Notes: generated from the letters alone by a model not told the origin. A stretch of 64,000 nt of DNA from Streptomyces lavendulae subsp. lavendulae (GCF_002803845.1 NZ_CP024985.1:7513501-7577500); one strand, 5' to 3'. Shown: positions 50,707 to 59,707, counted from the first letter of the stretch. Made by a program: numbers and translations.

Positions 50707-51084
50707 ATGCGTGGATCACTGCTCCGGAAATCCCGTGGCATGCTGGTGGGTTCGGTCATGGCCCTGGGGGTGGTCGGGCTGACGGCCGCTCCGGCCAGCG
50801 CCTGGTCGGGCGGGAACGTCTGGGTCAACTTCGGCGACTGGAACTGCCCGGGCGGAGGGTCCGTGGTCGGCGTCTACTGGGCGGTGGACGCCTACTCCGT
50901 CGGTCCGGCCGGCGGTGACTGGGGCGACAACGTCATCTACCCGCGCGTGCGGGTGGGTTCGGGGGCCTACAACACCCTGAGCTACCAGACGATCTGCAAG
51001 AAGTGGGGCTGGTACCAGTACCGCGGCGTGGTCGGCTCGCGGTCCCTGACCCCGTACAAGTCGGGCCTGAGCTACACCTACTGA
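50707..51084 (+). CDS. Secreted small Trp/Gly-rich protein, unknown function
   Basis: 125 residues. The signal peptide (MLVGSVMALGVVGLTAAPASA) is followed by a mature domain of about 93 residues rich in aromatic residues (NVWVNFGDWNCPGG, WGWYQYRGV), with two Cys residues (NCPGG, TICKKW) that could pair. It ends in LSYTY. ATG 50707 follows GGGGAGG. The preceding 155-bp spacer has an AT-richer promoter area near 50580-50640. Not recognised; the Trp/Tyr display suggests binding to a polymer or surface. Confidence 0.75.
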   Translation: MRGSLLRKSRGMLVGSVMALGVVGLTAAPASAWSGGNVWVNFGDWNCPGGGSVVGVYWAVDAYSVGPAGGDWGDNVIYPRVRVGSGAYNTLSYQTICKKWGWYQYRGVVGSRSLTPYKSGLSYTY

Positions 51085-51097
51085 CCCGGCACGGCCG

Positions 51098-51135
51098 CCG
51101 TCGGCGCATCTCGGACGTCCGGGGTGCGCCGACGG
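51098..51135. terminator. Bidirectional 11-bp stem terminator
   Basis: Arms CCGTCGGCGCA and TGCGCCGACGG between the secreted protein gene and metI, which converge. Confidence 0.7.
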
Positions 51136-51140
51136 TGCGT

Positions 51141-51803
51141 TCAGCGCCGCAGGATCCTGCGCGAGACGCGGTCGCCCAGGAACTGCGCGGACTGGACGAG
51201 GGCGATCAGGACCAGGACGGTGACGACCATGACCGAGGTGTCGAACCGCAGGTACCCGTACGTCATGGCCAGGTTGCCGACCCCGCCCCCGCCGACCGTG
51301 CCCGCGACGGCGGAGAAGTCGATCAGCGCGACGAGCATGAAGGTCAGGCCGAGGACCAGCGGCCCGAGCGCCTCGGGCACGAGGACGGTGAGCAGGATGC
51401 GCAGCGGGCCGGCCCCCATCGAGCGCGCCGCCTCGATGACGCCCGGTTCGACGGAGAGCAGGTTCGACTCCACGATCCGCGCGATCCCGAAGGTCGCGAC
51501 GATCGTCATCGGGAAGACGGCCGCGTCGGTGCCGATCATCGTGCCGACCACCGCCCGGGTCACCGGGGCCAGGGCCACGATGGCGATGATGAAGGGGACC
51601 GGCCGGATGACGTTGATGAACGTCCCCAGCACCGCGTGCACGAGCCGGTTCGGCAGGACCCCTCCCTTGCGGGTGGCGTAGAGGGCGAGCCCGACGGCGA
51701 GCCCGAGGACGGTGGAGAGCGCCAGCGTGATCAGCACCATGTAGACGGTCTCGCCGGTCGCGTCCACGACCTTGGGCCAGAAGGTGCTCCAGTCGGCCTT
51801 CAC
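51141..51803 (-). CDS. metI: Methionine ABC transporter permease MetI
   Basis: 220 residues, about five membrane spans. MYMVLITLALSTVLGLAVGL-type start, RPVPFIIAIVALAPVTR, and the permease EAA motif in EAARSMGAGPLRILLTVLVPEALGPL. It is typical of the MetNIQ D/L-methionine importer. GTG 51803 overlaps metN's stop (GTGA); last gene of the operon. Confidence 0.92.
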   Translation of the reverse strand: MKADWSTFWPKVVDATGETVYMVLITLALSTVLGLAVGLALYATRKGGVLPNRLVHAVLGTFINVIRPVPFIIAIVALAPVTRAVVGTMIGTDAAVFPMTIVATFGIARIVESNLLSVEPGVIEAARSMGAGPLRILLTVLVPEALGPLVLGLTFMLVALIDFSAVAGTVGGGGVGNLAMTYGYLRFDTSVMVVTVLVLIALVQSAQFLGDRVSRRILRR

Positions 51804-52816
51804 CGCACACCCGCTTCCCGCTGGGCGGGCGCGGCGAGGCCGCGGACGACGGCCTCGACCGCCGCGTCCCCTCCGCGCAGGGCCAGGGTGACGCTCCCCA
51901 GCGGCCGTCCGCGCACCTCCGCGACGCCGCCGTGGACGAGGGTGAAGTCGACGCCGTTCTCGCGCAGCAGCGGCGAGAGGTCGTCCAGCACCGCGGCGCC
52001 GTCGACCACGGGCACCGTGACCAGCCGCCCCGGATGGCGGGCCCGCAGCCGCTCCAGCAGCGGGCCGTCCGGCTCGCCGTGGAGGGCGGAGCGGACGAAG
52101 GCGGCCGTGGTGGGGTGGGCGGGCCGCGCGAAGACCTCGTAGACCTCGCCGCTCTCCACGACCCGCCCGTCCTCCATGACGGCGACCCGGTCGCAGAGCG
52201 TACGGACGACCTCCATCTCGTGGGTGATCAGCAGGATGGTGACGCCCAGTTCGCGGTTGACCCGGCGCAGCAGCGCCAGTACCTCGCCGGTGGTCTGCGG
52301 GTCGAGGGCGGACGTGGCCTCGTCGCACAGCAGCACCTTCGGGCGGGTGGCGAGCGCGCGGGCGATGCCGACGCGCTGGCGCTGCCCGCCGGACAGCTGC
52401 TCCGGGTAGCGCTTGCCGTGTCCGGCGAGGCCGACGAAGTCGAGGGTCTCCTCGGCGCGGGCCCGGGCGGCGGCGCGGTCCAGGCCGGCCAGGCGCAGCG
52501 GGTACGTGACGTTGCCGAGGACGGTGCGCGAGCGGAACAGGTTGAACTGCTGGAAGATCATGCCGATGTCGCGGCGGACCGGGCGGAGCCGGCGTTCGCC
52601 GAGTGCCGCGAGGTCCTGGCCGTCGAGGAGGACGCTTCCCGCGGTCGGTTCCTCCAGGCCGTTGACCAGGCGCAGCAGCGTGGACTTGCCCGCGCCGCTG
52701 TGTCCGACGACCCCGAAGACGCTGCCCGCGCCGACCGTCAGGCTCACGTCGTCGACGGCCACGGCCCCGCCGGGGAACTCCTTGCGCACGCCGCGCAGTT
52801 CGATGGCGGCGGTCAC
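51800..52816 (-). CDS. metN: Methionine ABC transporter ATP-binding protein MetN
   Basis: 338 residues. Walker A GHSGAGKST near residues 38-46, Q-loop MIFQQFNLFRSRTV, signature LSGGQRQR, Walker B VLLCDEATSALDPQ, H-loop LITHEMEVV. The C-terminal NIL domain (about 260-335) is the methionine-sensing trans-inhibition domain of MetN. GTG 52816 overlaps the metQ stop. Confidence 0.94.
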   Translation of the reverse strand: MTAAIELRGVRKEFPGGAVAVDDVSLTVGAGSVFGVVGHSGAGKSTLLRLVNGLEEPTAGSVLLDGQDLAALGERRLRPVRRDIGMIFQQFNLFRSRTVLGNVTYPLRLAGLDRAAARARAEETLDFVGLAGHGKRYPEQLSGGQRQRVGIARALATRPKVLLCDEATSALDPQTTGEVLALLRRVNRELGVTILLITHEMEVVRTLCDRVAVMEDGRVVESGEVYEVFARPAHPTTAAFVRSALHGEPDGPLLERLRARHPGRLVTVPVVDGAAVLDDLSPLLRENGVDFTLVHGGVAEVRGRPLGSVTLALRGGDAAVEAVVRGLAAPAQREAGVR

Positions 52817-53694
52817 CGGCGCAGCTGCTTCTGGACGCGGGCCAGTTCGGCCTGGAGCTCGGGGGCGGCGAGCTCGATGTGGTGCGCGGTGCCGTTGCTG
52901 GTGCGGCGGACCTCGTCCTGGACGGCCTTGGACGCGTACAGCTTGATGATCTTCTGGTAGTCGGCGTCGTCCTTGCGGTCCGCGCGGGCGGCGATGACGT
53001 TGAGGTACGGGACGGCCTGCGGGGATGCGGGGTCGTCCTTGAAGAGCGCGGTGTCGGCCTTGATGCCGGAGAGCTCGGCGACCCCGTCGTTGATGATCGC
53101 GGCGTCGGCGTCCTTGAGGGTGCGCGGCGTCTGCTGGGCGTTCACCGGGGTCAGCTTGACGTGCTTGGGGTTGGCCGTGACGTCGTCGGGGGTGGCGAAG
53201 AGACCCGTGTCCTTCTTGAGCTCGATGACCTTGGCCTGCTCCAGGACGCGCAGCGCGCGGCCCTGGTTGGCGGGGTCGTTGGGCAGGGTGATCTCTGCGC
53301 GCTCGGGGAGGTCCGCCAGCTGCTTGTGCTTGCTGGAGTACAGGCCGAGCGGAACCACCGTGGTGGCCGCGATCGGGGCGATGTCGGTCTTGTTCTCCGT
53401 GTTCGACTGGGCGAGGAAGACCAGGTGCTGGAAGGCGTTGAGCTCGATGTCACCCGCGCTGAGGGCCTTGTTGGGCAGTGAGTAGTCGTCGAAGACGACC
53501 GTCTCGACGGTCAGGCCCTCCTTCTTGGCCTCCTTGGCGAGGACCTCCCACTCGGGGGCGTCCCCGGCGACGCCCACGCGGATGCGCTTGCCGTCCCCGC
53601 CGCCCGATCCGCAGCCGGTGGTCAGGAGGGCGAGGGCGGTGAGGGCGGCGGAGAGGGCGAGCGCGGTACGGCGGCGGGGTGATTCAGCAAGCAT
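52813..53694 (-). CDS. metQ: Methionine-binding lipoprotein MetQ
   Basis: 293 residues. A lipoprotein signal (LALSAALTALALLTTGCGSGGG) with lipid-modified Cys near residue 28 precedes the NlpA/MetQ fold (VGVAGDAPEWEVLAKEAKKEGLTVETVVFDDYSLPNKALSAGDIELNAFQH, ITLPNDPANQGRALRVLE). First gene of metQ-metN-metI with overlapping stops and starts, so expression is coupled. ATG 53694. No SAM riboswitch could be recognised in the 136-bp leader. Confidence 0.92.
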   Translation of the reverse strand: MLAESPRRRTALALSAALTALALLTTGCGSGGGDGKRIRVGVAGDAPEWEVLAKEAKKEGLTVETVVFDDYSLPNKALSAGDIELNAFQHLVFLAQSNTENKTDIAPIAATTVVPLGLYSSKHKQLADLPERAEITLPNDPANQGRALRVLEQAKVIELKKDTGLFATPDDVTANPKHVKLTPVNAQQTPRTLKDADAAIINDGVAELSGIKADTALFKDDPASPQAVPYLNVIAARADRKDDADYQKIIKLYASKAVQDEVRRTSNGTAHHIELAAPELQAELARVQKQLRR

Positions 53695-53777
53695 CGTGGA
53701 TCCAGTGATAGAGGAACGCGTCTGGCGAAGTACCTCTGAACAGTAGGCATGGATCCTGGTATTGGCTTGATATGAAA

Positions 53778-53793
53778 GATCGTATTCACGATC
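53778..53793. promoter_or_regulatory. GATCGT-ATTC-ACGATC dyad upstream of metQ
   Basis: Six-bp arms in an AT-richer stretch between metQ and the GntR gene; candidate operator for the methionine operon. Confidence 0.35.
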
Positions 53794-53830
53794 CTGCAAT
53801 GAATGAAAGGTGGTGGCGGTTACTGTCCGG

Positions 53831-54247
53831 TCAGTTCGCGGGGACGTGCGCGGGCCGGGGCGCGATCCCCGGGTAGGCCTCCCCGAGCACGGTGTCGAAC
53901 AGCGTCGTGACGTCGTCCGCCGTCATCCCCTGTTCCCGCGCCTCGCGCATCCACTCCCCGAGCCGGCCCCGCAGGGGGGACTCCGGGGCGGTCTGCGGGG
54001 TGGCCAGCGAGCGGGTGATGAAGGTGCCGGAACCCTGCCGCACCTCGACCAGCTCCAGCCGTTCCAGCTCGCGGTAGGCCTTGAGGGTGGTGTTCGGGTT
54101 CACCTTGGTGGTGGCGGCGACCTGCGCCGCGGTGGGCAGCTTGTCCCCCTCGGCGAGGGCCCCCATGCGGAGCGCCTGCTCCACCTGGTGGACGATCTGG
54201 AGGTAGGCGGGCATGCCGCTGCGGCGCTCGATGCGAAACACGACCAC
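53831..54247 (-). CDS. GntR-family regulator, YtrA subfamily (second locus)
   Basis: 138 residues. HTH YLQIVHQVEQALRMGALAEGDKLPTAAQVAATTKVNPNTTLKAYRELERLELVEVRQGSGTFI, then a short tail. Aligns with the GntR at 19208 over its whole length. GTG 54247 follows AAGGAGG with 9-nt spacing. Here it lies downstream of, not before, its ABC genes, 92 bp after the permease; a TAGGCT box in that gap could give it its own promoter. Confidence 0.9.
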   Translation of the reverse strand: MVVFRIERRSGMPAYLQIVHQVEQALRMGALAEGDKLPTAAQVAATTKVNPNTTLKAYRELERLELVEVRQGSGTFITRSLATPQTAPESPLRGRLGEWMREAREQGMTADDVTTLFDTVLGEAYPGIAPRPAHVPAN

Positions 54248-54339
54248 GGTACCCGCCTCCTTGATCTTTCGTGGGTTCTTCCAGCCTAGGGCTTCGGCGG
54301 GCCCGCGGTGGCCCGCCTCCGCCCCGGGCCCGCGGCCGC

Positions 54340-55338
54340 CTACAGGGCGCGGCGCCGGGCCCGCCACAGGAGCGCGCCGACGAGCGCGGCGGCGAGTACG
54401 GTGAACGCCGCCGCGGCGGTCCACTGCATGCCCGCCATCTGGTCCTTGGTGTAGTGGTCTGCGACCCGGTCGACGATGCCGAGAGCGCTCCGGCATGCCT
54501 CCGGTGAGCTGTCGTGCGCGCAGGTGCCCCAGCCGTAGAGCTTCCCCGAGGCGGTCCCGAACCACTCGTCCACCACGACCACGTGGTCGAGCAGGGCGGG
54601 CCGCTCGGCGCCGACGGGGTAGGCGAGCCGCCTGGGGGAGTCGAGCAGCGGCCGGAACATCTCCGCCGCGACGAGCGCGAAGCCCGAGACCAGGAAGGTG
54701 CCGGCCATGGACACCACGGTGCGGCGCAGCAGCGCCCCGGCCAGGATCCCGAGGGAGGTGGTGAACAGGGCCGTGGCCACCCCGGTGGGGCCGGTGACCG
54801 CGAACACCGGGGAGTTCAGCCAGTCGTCGGGCGCGAACGGGCCGGCGGAGCGCCACCACCAGGCGTAGAACAGGCCCAGGATGCCCGAGGTCGCGGCGGA
54901 GAGGAGCAGGGCGAAGCCCACCTTCCACACCAGCCACCGGGTACGGGAGACCGACTGGGTCGTGACGAGCCGCGCGGTGCCGTTCTCCAGGTCGGCGGAG
55001 ATCAGCGGCGCACCGAGGAACACGCCCAGCAGCACGGGCAGGAAGGCCAGCGAACTGCCCATGGAACCAAGGTCGTTGATGATCCTGTTGAGGAGGTTGC
55101 CGTCGACCTCCGACGGGGGCTTCGCCGGCCAGCCGGCGCCGTGCAGGGTGTCGAGCATCGCGCCGCGCCGGTACGCGATCCAGGCCGCGCCGAGGACGAC
55201 GGCGACGGCGCACGCGATGAGGGCCGTGCGGTGCTGGCGGACCACGAGCCAGGCGAGCCCGCGCAGCCTGCGGGCGGGGGCGGGGGCGGGGGCGGTCGCG
55301 GCGCGCCCGTCGGTGGCGCCTCGGGTGAGCGTGCTCAT
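54340..55338 (-). CDS. ABC transporter permease (second YtrA-type locus)
   Basis: 332 residues, six predicted spans. LVVRQHRTALIACAVAVVLGAAWIAYRR is the first membrane segment, LPVLLGVFLGAPLISADLENGTARLVTTQSVSRTRWL the conserved coupling region. It parallels the permease at 20571 including the extracytoplasmic loop with Cys residues (WGTCAHD, EACRSA). ATG 55338 overlaps the ATPase stop. Confidence 0.88.
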   Translation of the reverse strand: MSTLTRGATDGRAATAPAPAPARRLRGLAWLVVRQHRTALIACAVAVVLGAAWIAYRRGAMLDTLHGAGWPAKPPSEVDGNLLNRIINDLGSMGSSLAFLPVLLGVFLGAPLISADLENGTARLVTTQSVSRTRWLVWKVGFALLLSAATSGILGLFYAWWWRSAGPFAPDDWLNSPVFAVTGPTGVATALFTTSLGILAGALLRRTVVSMAGTFLVSGFALVAAEMFRPLLDSPRRLAYPVGAERPALLDHVVVVDEWFGTASGKLYGWGTCAHDSSPEACRSALGIVDRVADHYTKDQMAGMQWTAAAAFTVLAAALVGALLWRARRRAL

Positions 55339-56279
55339 GCGGCGGACTCCTCTCGGTGACCGGGGACGGCGGTGGGGGAGAGCAGCGCGGGGGCCCCGGG
55401 GGAGCGGAGGTAGGCGAGCAGTACCTCCTCCATGCCGGGCTCGGTCAGTTGCCACGGGCCCTGCAGCGGCCCCTGGCGTCGGACCAGTGCGGTGAAGTGC
55501 CGTCCGGACGTGCGTACTTCGATCACGGTGTGGGCGTTCAGGGCCGCGGGCAGGGCGTCCTCCTCGGTGACTCCGGTCACCAGTGTGTGCATCGGCACCA
55601 GTTCGTCGGCCTCACCCGCCATGCGGACGCGGCCTTCGGCGAGGACGACGAGGTAGTCGCACATGTCCTCGATCTCGCTGAGCAGGTGCGAGGACATCAG
55701 CACGGTCGTGCCGTGCTCGGCGGCCTCGGACAGCAGCAGGGAACCGATCTCGTCCCGGGCGACCGGGTCCAGATCGGCCATGGGCTCGTCCAGCAGCAGC
55801 AGTTCGGGCCGCTTGCCGAAGGCGAGGGCGAAGGCCAGGCGGGTGCGCTGGCCGCCCGACAGGGTCTCGACGCGGGCATCGAGCGGCACCTGGCCGGACC
55901 TGACGATCCGCTCGGCCGCCCGCTGGTCCCAGCCCGGGTTGAGCTCCCGGCCCATCCGCAGGGTCTGTTCCACGGTGAACCTCTTGAACAGCGGCTTGTC
56001 CTGCCCGAGATAGGCCCACCGGCCCATGGTGCCGGGCGCGTCGGCGGGTGCGCCGAAGATCCGCAGCTCGCCGGCCGAGGGCTCGGCCAGGCGGGTCGCC
56101 AGGTTCAGCAGGGTGCTCTTGCCGGCGCCGTTGGGCCCGACGAGCGCGGCGATGCGGCCCGCCGGGACCCGGAAGGTGCAGTCCTTCAGGGCCCAGCGCC
56201 GCCGGTACCGCTTGCCGAGCCCGCGCGCTTCGAGGGCCCATCGGGCGTCCGCCGTGCCGTAGGTGGTCGTGTCTCGCAC
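55335..56279 (-). CDS. ABC transporter ATP-binding protein (second YtrA-type locus)
   Basis: 314 residues. Walker A GPNGAGKST near residues 48-56, Q-loop AYLGQDKPLF, signature LSGGQRTR, Walker B LLLLDEPMADLDPVAR, H-loop LMSSHLLSEI. Paralogue of the ATPase at 19624 with the same 70-residue C-terminal extension but a canonical signature. GTG 56279 follows AAGGGGGAAGCC. First gene of the locus; operator half-sites lie 21 bp upstream. Confidence 0.9.
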   Translation of the reverse strand: MRDTTTYGTADARWALEARGLGKRYRRRWALKDCTFRVPAGRIAALVGPNGAGKSTLLNLATRLAEPSAGELRIFGAPADAPGTMGRWAYLGQDKPLFKRFTVEQTLRMGRELNPGWDQRAAERIVRSGQVPLDARVETLSGGQRTRLAFALAFGKRPELLLLDEPMADLDPVARDEIGSLLLSEAAEHGTTVLMSSHLLSEIEDMCDYLVVLAEGRVRMAGEADELVPMHTLVTGVTEEDALPAALNAHTVIEVRTSGRHFTALVRRQGPLQGPWQLTEPGMEEVLLAYLRSPGAPALLSPTAVPGHREESAA

Positions 56280-56299
56280 GGCTTCCCCCTTTCCTTCAG

Positions 56300-56319
56300 T
56301 CCACTAGATAACTAGTGGA
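56300..56319. promoter_or_regulatory. Operator CCACTA-N6-TAGTGG of the second GntR/ABC locus
   Basis: Arms TCCACTAG and CTAGTGGA around ATAA. Half-sites and spacing equal those at 19168-19189, which implies related or shared regulation. Confidence 0.7.
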
Positions 56320-56364
56320 ATCATGGACTCAGGGGGGAGCCCTGTCAACACGCCGACGAGGAGC

Positions 56365-58281
56365 TCAGGAGGGGGACCGGGGGGACGGCTCCGCGGCCGC
56401 TCCGCCGGACACCTGGTGCAGCCGCAGGGCCAGTTGGAGTTCCAGGCTCCGGTCCGGGGACTGCCAGTCCGGGCCCAGCAGACGGCCGATGCGGTCCAGT
56501 CGCTGCACGACCGTGTTCACGTGGACGTGCAGGGCGTCCTTCGCCCTGGCCTGGCTCATGCCACAGGCGAAGTAGACCCGCAGCGTGTGGACGAGGTCGC
56601 TGCCGCGCCGGGCGTCGTACTCCAGCAACGGCCCGAGGACGTCCCGTACGTAGGCGGGCAGGTCCGGCCGGTCGCCCAGCAGCACGCCGAGGAACCCGAG
56701 CTCCGCGAGCGCGGCGCCGTCCCCGTCCCGCCCGAGCGCGCGCAGCGTGGACAGACAGCGCAGGGCCTCCGCGTGCGCGGCGGGCAGCGCCGAGGCACTG
56801 CCGTCGGCGCGCGCCGCCCCGACCGTGACCGGGCCTCCCACCGCCCGCCCGAGCGCGGCGGCCAGCACCGGGGCGTCCGCGCCCTCGGAGTCCGAGGGCG
56901 CCAGCAGTACGACGTGGTCGTGGTGCACCCCCGCCAGACCCCGCCGCTCGCGGGCCCGGTGCGCCGCCGCGGCGAGCAGCCGCGGGCGCGGGGCGGCCGC
57001 GCTGTGCAGGACGAAGAGGGCGTGCGGGCGCCCGAGGTCCACCCCCAGCCGGCGGGCCCGCACCGCCAGGCCCGCCGGATCCGCCGACGGGCTGAGCAGG
57101 TCGCCCAGCAGCTCCCCGCGTATCCGGTCCTCGGTCTCCGCCACCGAACGGCGCAGGAGCAGCAGCAGCGCCGTGACCGTCGCGGCACGCTCGAACAGGC
57201 GCCGCCCCGCGTCGTCGAGACCCGCACGGCCGGTGAGGGTGACGCTGCCCAGGAGCTCCGGGCCGGCGAGCACCGCGCACACCCAGGTCCCCTCCAGGGG
57301 CACCGCCCGTCCGCTGCCCCGCGAGGCGACGACGGCCCGCGCGGTCGGCGGCCGCGGGTCCGACCGTACGCGGGCCAGCTCCACCCCGTCCGCGTCGTGG
57401 ATCAGCGTGCCGCCGTCGAGGAGGGTGCCGATCGCCGCCGCTACCTCGGTGATGTCCCCGCCGCGCAGGACGAGGCCCGTCAGCCGGTCGTGCGCCTCCT
57501 CGGCCCGCCGCAGCGCGTCGCTGTTCTCCCGGATGGTGCGCGACGCGGCGTTCAGCTCGGCCAGGGCCTGACGCGTCTCCTCCAGCAGGCGCGCGCCGTC
57601 GATGGCGATCGCGGCGTGGTCGGCGAGCGAGGACAGCAGGGCCACCTCGCGCGCGGAGAACGCGCGCGGGCTGCGGTCGGCGGCGAACAGCACCCCGATC
57701 ACCTTCGGCCCCAGCCGCAGCGGCACCCCCAGGATCGCCCGCAGGTCCTCCTCGGCGACGGCGCTGTCGATGGGGCCGGTGTGCCGGAAGCGGGGGTCGC
57801 TCTGGTAGTCCCCGGTCGCGTACGGGCGGGCGGTCTGGGCCACGAGCCCGCCCAGCCCCTCGCCCATCCCCAGCCGCAGCTGCTGGAAGGCGGCCGACAC
57901 CGAACCGTCGGTGACCCGCATGAACGTGTCGCCCGCCGCCTCGTCGATGAGGGACAGGTAGGTGACGTCGGTGTGCAGCAGCTGCTTGGCCCGGTGCGTG
58001 ATCGCCCGCAGCACCGCGTCCAGGTCCCGCAGCGCCGCCAGGTCACCCGCCGTGTCGAACAGCGCGGTCAGCTCCGCCTCGCGCGTGCGGTGCTGCAGCA
58101 GCGTCCGGTGCACCTCCAGCGCCACCGCCGTGGCCTCCTCCACGGCGGCCAGCTCCGCGGCGCCCGCACCGGCGGAGCGGGCCGCCGCGGCCGGCCGCGC
58201 GAAGTCCTCCGCCGGCGCACCCCGGGCCAGCAGCCCGAGCAGGTCGCGCAGGGCGGTCCGTCCGGCGGTGGGATCCGTCAT
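56365..58281 (-). CDS. GAF-domain regulator with PucR/CdaR-type C-terminal HTH
   Basis: 638 residues. A GAF domain (about 95-235: LLHTDVTYLSLIDEAAGDTFM, ILGVPLRLGPKVIGVLFAADRSPRAFSAREVALLSSLADHAAIAID) and coiled linker (about 235-290) lead to a GGDEF-like helical middle region. The C-terminal HTH_30 (about 585-635) has RVYFACGMSQARAKDALHVHVNTVVQRLDRIGRLL. This layout is typical of CdaR/PucR-like activators of catabolic or transport genes. Start ATG 58281, with TAAGCT seven nt upstream. Downstream of and in the same direction as the MHS transporter, so a likely regulator of it. Confidence 0.88.
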   Translation of the reverse strand: MTDPTAGRTALRDLLGLLARGAPAEDFARPAAAARSAGAGAAELAAVEEATAVALEVHRTLLQHRTREAELTALFDTAGDLAALRDLDAVLRAITHRAKQLLHTDVTYLSLIDEAAGDTFMRVTDGSVSAAFQQLRLGMGEGLGGLVAQTARPYATGDYQSDPRFRHTGPIDSAVAEEDLRAILGVPLRLGPKVIGVLFAADRSPRAFSAREVALLSSLADHAAIAIDGARLLEETRQALAELNAASRTIRENSDALRRAEEAHDRLTGLVLRGGDITEVAAAIGTLLDGGTLIHDADGVELARVRSDPRPPTARAVVASRGSGRAVPLEGTWVCAVLAGPELLGSVTLTGRAGLDDAGRRLFERAATVTALLLLLRRSVAETEDRIRGELLGDLLSPSADPAGLAVRARRLGVDLGRPHALFVLHSAAAPRPRLLAAAAHRARERRGLAGVHHDHVVLLAPSDSEGADAPVLAAALGRAVGGPVTVGAARADGSASALPAAHAEALRCLSTLRALGRDGDGAALAELGFLGVLLGDRPDLPAYVRDVLGPLLEYDARRGSDLVHTLRVYFACGMSQARAKDALHVHVNTVVQRLDRIGRLLGPDWQSPDRSLELQLALRLHQVSGGAAAEPSPRSPS

Positions 58282-58288
58282 GCCGGTG

Positions 58289-58294
58289 AGCTTA
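58289..58294 (-). promoter_or_regulatory. TAAGCT -10-like box, 7 nt before the start at 58281
   Basis: On the minus strand TAAGCT-CACCGGC-ATG, no Shine-Dalgarno; suggests an own, leaderless transcript. Confidence 0.45.
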
Positions 58295-58315
58295 CGTGCG
58301 CGGGCGCGGACGCCG

Positions 58316-59707
58316 TCAGCCGCCGAGACGGGTGCGGACGGGTGCGGACACGGACCCCGAACCCTCACCCTCACCCGGTCCGGATTCGGGCCGGGTGAGG
58401 CTGCGGCCCCTGGTCTCCCGGGCGAAGACCACCGTCACCGTGGTCACCAGCGCCGTCGCACACACGTAGAGGGAGACCGGGACGGAGGACCCGTAGTCCT
58501 TGAGGAGTTCGACGGCGACGATCGGGGCGAGCGCCCCGCCCACGATGGAGGCGAGCTGGGACCCCATCGAGGCACCGGAGTAGCGGACCCGGGTGTCGAA
58601 CATCTCCGAGATGAAGGCGGCCTGCGGACCGTACATCGCCCCGTGCAGCAGCAGCCCGGCGGTCACCGCCACGGCGATCACCGGGAACGAGCGCGAGTCC
58701 AGCAGGGCGAAGAAGGCGAACGCCCACCCCGCCATGCCGACCGACCCCACGAGGGTCACCGCCCGCCGGCCGATCCGGTCGGACAGGGCGCCCCAGGCCG
58801 GAATGGCGACGAAGTGGACGGCCGAGCCGATCAGCACGGCGTTCAGGGCGTCGGCCTTCGGCAGGTGCAGGTGGGCGGTGACGTAGACGAGGAGGAAGGC
58901 GGTGAGGACGTAGTACGAGACGTTCTCGCCGAGCCGGACCCCGATCGCGGTGAGCACCCCGCGCCGGCCGGTGCGCAGCACCTCCACCACCGGCGGCCGC
59001 TGCTTCGCCCCCGCGGCCTCCTCGGCCTCGGCCCGGGCCCGCGCCTCCAGGAAGGCGGGGGACTCCGAGACCGACACCCGGATCCACAGCCCGATCACCA
59101 CCAGCACCCCGGACAGCAGGAAGGGGATCCGCCAGCCCCACGCGAGGAACGCCTCGTCCGACTGGACGGCGGCCAGCAGCGCCAGCACCCCGGTGGCCAG
59201 CAGGTTCCCGCCGGGCGCTCCGGCCTGCGGCCAGGAGGCCCAGAAACCCCGGTTCCGGTCGTCCCCGTGCTCGGCGACCAGCAGCACCGCCCCGCCCCAC
59301 TCCCCGCCCAGCGCGAACCCCTGCACCAGGCGCAGCAAGGTCAGCAGCACGGGCGCGCCCGCCCCGACACTCGCGTGCGTCGGCAGCAGCCCGATCGCGA
59401 AGGTCGCCCCGCCCATCATCAACAGGCTGAGCACCAGCAGCCGTTTGCGCCCGATCCGGTCACCGTAGTGCCCGAAGACGATCCCGCCGAGCGGCCGCGC
59501 GGCGAAGCCGACGGCATAGGTGAGGAAGGCCAGCAGGGTGCCCACGAGGGGGTCGCTGGAGGGGAAGAACAGCGTGTTGAACACGAGCGCGGCGGCGGAT
59601 CCGTAGAGGAAGAAGTCGTACCACTCGATGGTGGTCCCGATGAGGCTGGCGGCGACGACTCTCTTGAGGGATCCGGCGGTCGGGGGAGCGGTCTCGGGGG
59701 AGGCCAT
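58316..59707 (-). CDS. MFS transporter, metabolite:H+ symporter (MHS) family
   Basis: 463 residues, 12 spans. SLIGTTIEWYDFFLYGSAAALVFN is the MHS N-terminal signature; GHYGDRIGRKRLLVLSL (motif A), LRLVQGFALGGEWGGAVLLVAEH and PRSLIRR-like GALSDRIGRRAV in the second half are also conserved. MHS proteins import organic acids, osmolytes or aromatic acids. ATG 59707 with GGAAGTGG upstream. The regulator gene begins 34 bp after its stop. Confidence 0.92.
   Translation of the reverse strand: MASPETAPPTAGSLKRVVAASLIGTTIEWYDFFLYGSAAALVFNTLFFPSSDPLVGTLLAFLTYAVGFAARPLGGIVFGHYGDRIGRKRLLVLSLLMMGGATFAIGLLPTHASVGAGAPVLLTLLRLVQGFALGGEWGGAVLLVAEHGDDRNRGFWASWPQAGAPGGNLLATGVLALLAAVQSDEAFLAWGWRIPFLLSGVLVVIGLWIRVSVSESPAFLEARARAEAEEAAGAKQRPPVVEVLRTGRRGVLTAIGVRLGENVSYYVLTAFLLVYVTAHLHLPKADALNAVLIGSAVHFVAIPAWGALSDRIGRRAVTLVGSVGMAGWAFAFFALLDSRSFPVIAVAVTAGLLLHGAMYGPQAAFISEMFDTRVRYSGASMGSQLASIVGGALAPIVAVELLKDYGSSVPVSLYVCATALVTTVTVVFARETRGRSLTRPESGPGEGEGSGSVSAPVRTRLGG

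Noticed and set aside
53695..53830. SAM riboswitch in front of metQ
   Set aside because: I looked for the conserved core and pairing pattern in the leader and did not find them.
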